64,000 nt of DNA from Gryganskiella cystojenkinii (Eukaryota; Mortierellomycota; Mortierellomycetes; Mortierellales; Mortierellaceae), in assembly GCA_015852425.1 (NCBI GenBank), contig JAAAIG010000036.1, positions 21,918-85,917 on the forward strand. The letters run 5' to 3'. The notes beneath the pieces were generated by a model. It worked only from the letters and a program-made list of their open reading frames with translations, was not told the DNA's origin and did not search any database. The translations under genes and the position numbers were made by a program. Below are positions 60,901-64,000 of this stretch, piece by piece (within the stretch, counting starts at the first letter, position 1; each line of letters opens with the position of its first letter).

Positions 60901-63149
60901 CCGATTATCTCTATGCCTCCTACCGTTACAAAGCCTCAGAGATGTGGATCAATATCGTCGCCGTGGCCCTGTTCTGGTTGTTCTTTGCGTTCCTGACAAC
61001 GATGGCGATGGAGCATCTCGAGTTTGGCAAAGGTGGTTTCTCGACCAATGTCTTCAAAAAACTGAGCGCCAAGGAGAAGCGAGAGCATCTTGATGGTGCT
61101 CCTGGTGCCGCTGCTAATGGGCAAGTTGTGCCTGATGTGGAGCGAGGTTTGGATCCTGCAATGTATGGGACCAATACCACATCGGTGAATTCTACAGCGA
61201 TCAATGCTGCTTCAACTGTCAAGGGGGAAAAGGAGATCATTGTCCAGGGATCCGTGTTTGCATGGGAAAATCTCGATTATGTCGTTCCGGTCCCTGTGGC
61301 AGCCGACCCGTCCGGCAAGAAGCAACTTCTGAATGGAATTGCTGGTTTGGTCAAGCCCGGTACGATGACCGCGCTTATGGGATCCTCTGGCGCTGGCAAG
61401 ACAACACTATTGGACGTATTGGCGCAGCGCAAGAGTATGGGCACAGTGACTGGACAGGTAGAAGTCGATGGTCAATCGCTAAGAAGGGACTTCCAGAGAA
61501 CGACAGGATATTGTGAGCAGCTGGATGTTCATGTCCCTGAATGCACCGTTCGCGAGGCTTTGCAATTTTCAGCCAATTTGCGTCAACCAGCCGAGGTATC
61601 TGAGACGGACAAGAGCGAGTATGTGGAAGAGATCATTCATATCCTGGAGATGGAGAATATCGCGGACGCAATGATTGGAACCACGGAGTCTGGTTTGGGC
61701 ATATCGGTCGAGGAGCGCAAACGATTGACCATCGGCGTGGAGCTGGTTGCCAAGCCCAAGCTGCTCTTTTTGGACGAACCGACCTCGGGTCTGGATGCTC
61801 AGGCGTCGTACAACATCATGCGTTTCATGCGAAAGCTCACGGACCAAGGTCAAGCTATCCTATGCACGATTCACCAGCCATCATCTCAGCTTTTTGCGTT
61901 CTTTGACGACTTGCTGCTACTCGCTAAGGGCGGAAGAACTGTATTCTTTGGAGAACTGGGTCAGGACTCTTCGAATCTGATAGAGTACTTCGAGAAGAAT
62001 GGTGCGCCCAAGTGTGCAGACGATGCGAACCCAGCCGAATATATCCTGGATGTTGTCAACTCGAGACATTCTGATCTGGACTGGTCAGCTATCTGGAATG
62101 CCTCCCCTGAAAAGGCTCAACTGCTCCAGGACATCCAGGCTACTCGCGTGAACACTGGTGGAGATGAGACAGTCGATCACAGAGCCGAACTCGAGTTCGC
62201 AACCACGACGAGCACTCAGTTTCGTTACGTTTTTCGTCGCATGGCCAAGACGTTCTGGCGTCTCCCCGGCTATAACATGGGTCGTTTGACAATGCTGATC
62301 ATTTTTGCGCTCTTGAACGGATTCACGTTTTTCCGTTTGGGTCATTCCGTGGTCGATCTCCAATCCCGAGTCTTTGTCGTCTTCCAGATTTTGGTCATGG
62401 CCCCACTCTTTTGTAACACGGTCGAACCTCGGTTCCATATCGAACGTCAATGGTTCTACCGAGAGCTGGCAGGCAAATACTACTCTTGGAAACCGTTTGC
62501 GTTCTCGATCATTTTGATCGAGCTGCCGTTTGTCATCTTTTCAGTCACGATCTTCTTCCTCATCCTTTATTGGACTGTAGGGTTCACGACGAATTCCCTC
62601 TCGACATTTTACACATATCTTATGCTCCTGATCTTTACTATCTTTGCGATCACGCTTGGACAGGCGATCGCGGCCTGGACTCCCTCAACCCAAGTTGCTG
62701 CGCTGATGAATCCGTTCATTATCTCGGCGTTGAATTTGTTCTGTGGTGTGGTCATGCCGTACATGTCGATGCCGGGGGTGTACCGGTCAACGCTCTACTG
62801 GATCGATCCCTACCATTATATTGTCGAAGGACTAGTCACGACTCAGTTGCACGGTGTCGAGGTTCAGTGCAAGACCACAGAGTTTAACATCTTTCAGCCG
62901 CCAGCGGGGCAGACGTGTCAGTCTTATGCGGCAGCGTTCCTGGCAAGAGCTCCTGGATACCTGAACAACCCCTCCGCAACCTCTAATTGCCAGTATTGTC
63001 AGTACTCGACGGGCCAAGATTTCTATCGCAACCTGAACATGGACTTTGGACACCGGTGGAGAAACGTTGGTATCGCTCTTATCTACCTTTGCTCAAACGT
63101 TACGCTGATTCTTTTAGGCGTCAAGTTCTTCAAGGGAGCGAAGCGGTAA
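57921..63149 (+). CDS. PDR-type (ABCG) full ABC transporter
   Basis: Six exons (57921-58890, 58989-59365, 59470-59955, 60045-60212, 60302-60639, 60731-63149) join in phase to 1,585 residues. Layout is NBD1-TMD1-NBD2-TMD2, as in the pleiotropic drug resistance family. NBD1 has the PDR-typical degenerate Walker A GRPGSGCSTLL (Cys for Lys, ~residue 272), signature ISGGERKR (~390) and WDGSTRGLDASSALD. NBD2 has a canonical Walker A GSSGAGKTTLL (~997), a degenerate signature GISVEERKRLTIGVELVAKP and Walker B LLFLDEPTSGLD (~1125). This asymmetry is usual for PDR proteins. Membrane segments include FFSLLFNALIAQ and SIILIELPFVIFSVTIFFLILYW. It should export lipophilic compounds from the plasma membrane; the substrate is unknown. 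The intron after exon 4 uses a GC donor (AAG/GCAAGT). The N-terminus (1-115) is acidic and Ser-rich. Confidence 0.92.
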
Positions 63150-63533
63150 AATTTGTCATCCTCCCATACGACGCGATCAGCAGTTTTCTTCTGTTTTCGA
63201 CAATAAAATTATTGGAGGCGATCGACATAGAGGGCCGCAGCAGCATTACGTGGTCGTGACGTGCTGATCGATTGCTTTGAGACAAAATAGCAAAAAAAAA
63301 TGCTCTCTCTCTCTGTCTTGGATTCGAGAATCCGTTGTCCCGCGTAACGGCTTAACTATTCGCCTCCAGTCTGGAAGTGCGAAGACCTATTCTACATCTA
63401 CATAAAAAAGGCGGTTTGGTTCTAGCTATCCTTTTTTTTTTTTTTGTCCTCAACACATCTTCAGTCCCTCTTCACGCAAAGTATAATCCGTCTTCTTTTA
63501 ATCACCCATACTTCTTCTCGCAAACGCGCAAAC
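63150..63533. other. ABC transporter 3' end and SDR promoter
   Basis: AATAAA near 63202 suits the ABC transporter. A CT-rich leader (63,420-63,525) with CAAACGCGCAAAC precedes the next ATG. No other gene is seen. Confidence 0.5.
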
Positions 63534-64000
63534 ATGGCTTACACAATGAGAGATTTTTTCAGCGACCAGTTCATGAAACTGGAGATTACTCCTGTAGACC
63601 TGGCAGGAAAAACCATCATTGTCACCGGCGCCAACGTCGGAATCGGCTACGGAACAGTGTGCCATCTGGTGGGAATGAACCCGGAGCGGATCATTCTCGC
63701 CTGCAGAAACCTGATCAAGGCGGAGGAGGCCATTCGAAATATCAAGGCGAGTTTCCCCACCGAAGGTGTTATAATCGAGGCCCAAGAACTGGATCTGGCG
63801 TCATTTGCATCCATCCGGGCTTTTGCCAAAAAGTATCAAGAGAGTGGGCTGCCCTTGCACATCTTGATCGACAATGCTGGTATAATCGCCAGCCAATTTG
63901 CCTTGAGCGCGGACAAACATGAGGCAGTGTAAGTTTTGGCAATCTTTTCCTCTCCACGTCTGTCATTATGTATGTTAATAATGCAAGATCGTGGAATTAA
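63534..64000 (+). CDS. Short-chain dehydrogenase/reductase (partial, right edge)
   Basis: The first exon runs 63534-63928 and ends in GTAAGT; the rest lies beyond the window. The Rossmann fold is clear: TGANVGIGYG cofactor loop at about residue 31, ELDLASFASIRAF (NAD(P)-binding Asp region) and LHILIDNAG, the NNAG-equivalent motif. The catalytic Tyr-x-x-x-Lys is not yet reached. The arrangement with an RN motif (LACRNLIKAEEAI) resembles the retinol-dehydrogenase/WWOX-like classical SDR group, which favours NADP(H). Substrate unknown. Confidence 0.85.

Overview
The window looks like nuclear DNA of a filamentous early-diverging fungus, most probably Mortierellomycota (Mortierella or a close relative). 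This is inferred from short GT-AG introns, CT-rich leaders just before start codons, several F-box/leucine-rich genes, a large NACHT-WD40 gene with near-identical WD repeats, and the overall gene set. No rRNA operon, tRNA or CRISPR array was recognised. A run of 10 Ns (53868-53877) marks an assembly gap. Exon limits are my own reading of splice sites; where I give a length, the exon phases add up to an open frame.

Layout. 0.8-8.6 kb: an F-box gene (+), then three minus-strand genes: a PDCD2/Tsr4-like ribosome-biogenesis factor, an unrecognised tail-anchored protein, and THO complex subunit 7. 9.1-10.3 kb: a frameshifted relic of a PD-(D/E)XK nuclease/ATPase family gene. 11.8-13.4 kb: a Sec14 lipid-transfer protein. 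14.6-24 kb: an accessory island with a 6.5-kb NACHT/pentapeptide/WD40/coiled-coil gene (one apparent frameshift), flanked in the same orientation by three degenerate pieces of 28S rRNA and followed by a solo RNase H reading frame from a non-LTR retroelement. 25.5-36.8 kb: a SNAP-domain gene, a Tc1/mariner-like MITE, two large F-box/LRR genes, a senescence/spartin-domain gene and the calcineurin catalytic subunit. 36.9-42.4 kb: an ankyrin-RCC1-BTB-BTB protein with IBtk architecture (-). 42.4-45.9 kb is gene-free. 45.9-63.1 kb: a low-complexity basic protein, hexokinase, a homeodomain transcription factor and a PDR-type ABC transporter. A short-chain dehydrogenase runs off the right edge.

Most genes are unrelated housekeeping or regulatory genes (mRNA export, ribosome assembly, vesicle fusion, calcium signalling, glycolysis, drug efflux). 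The parts that stand out are the 9-10 kb and 14-25 kb accessory stretches, where an NLR-type gene, decayed nuclease sequence, rRNA-derived fragments and retroelement remains lie together.
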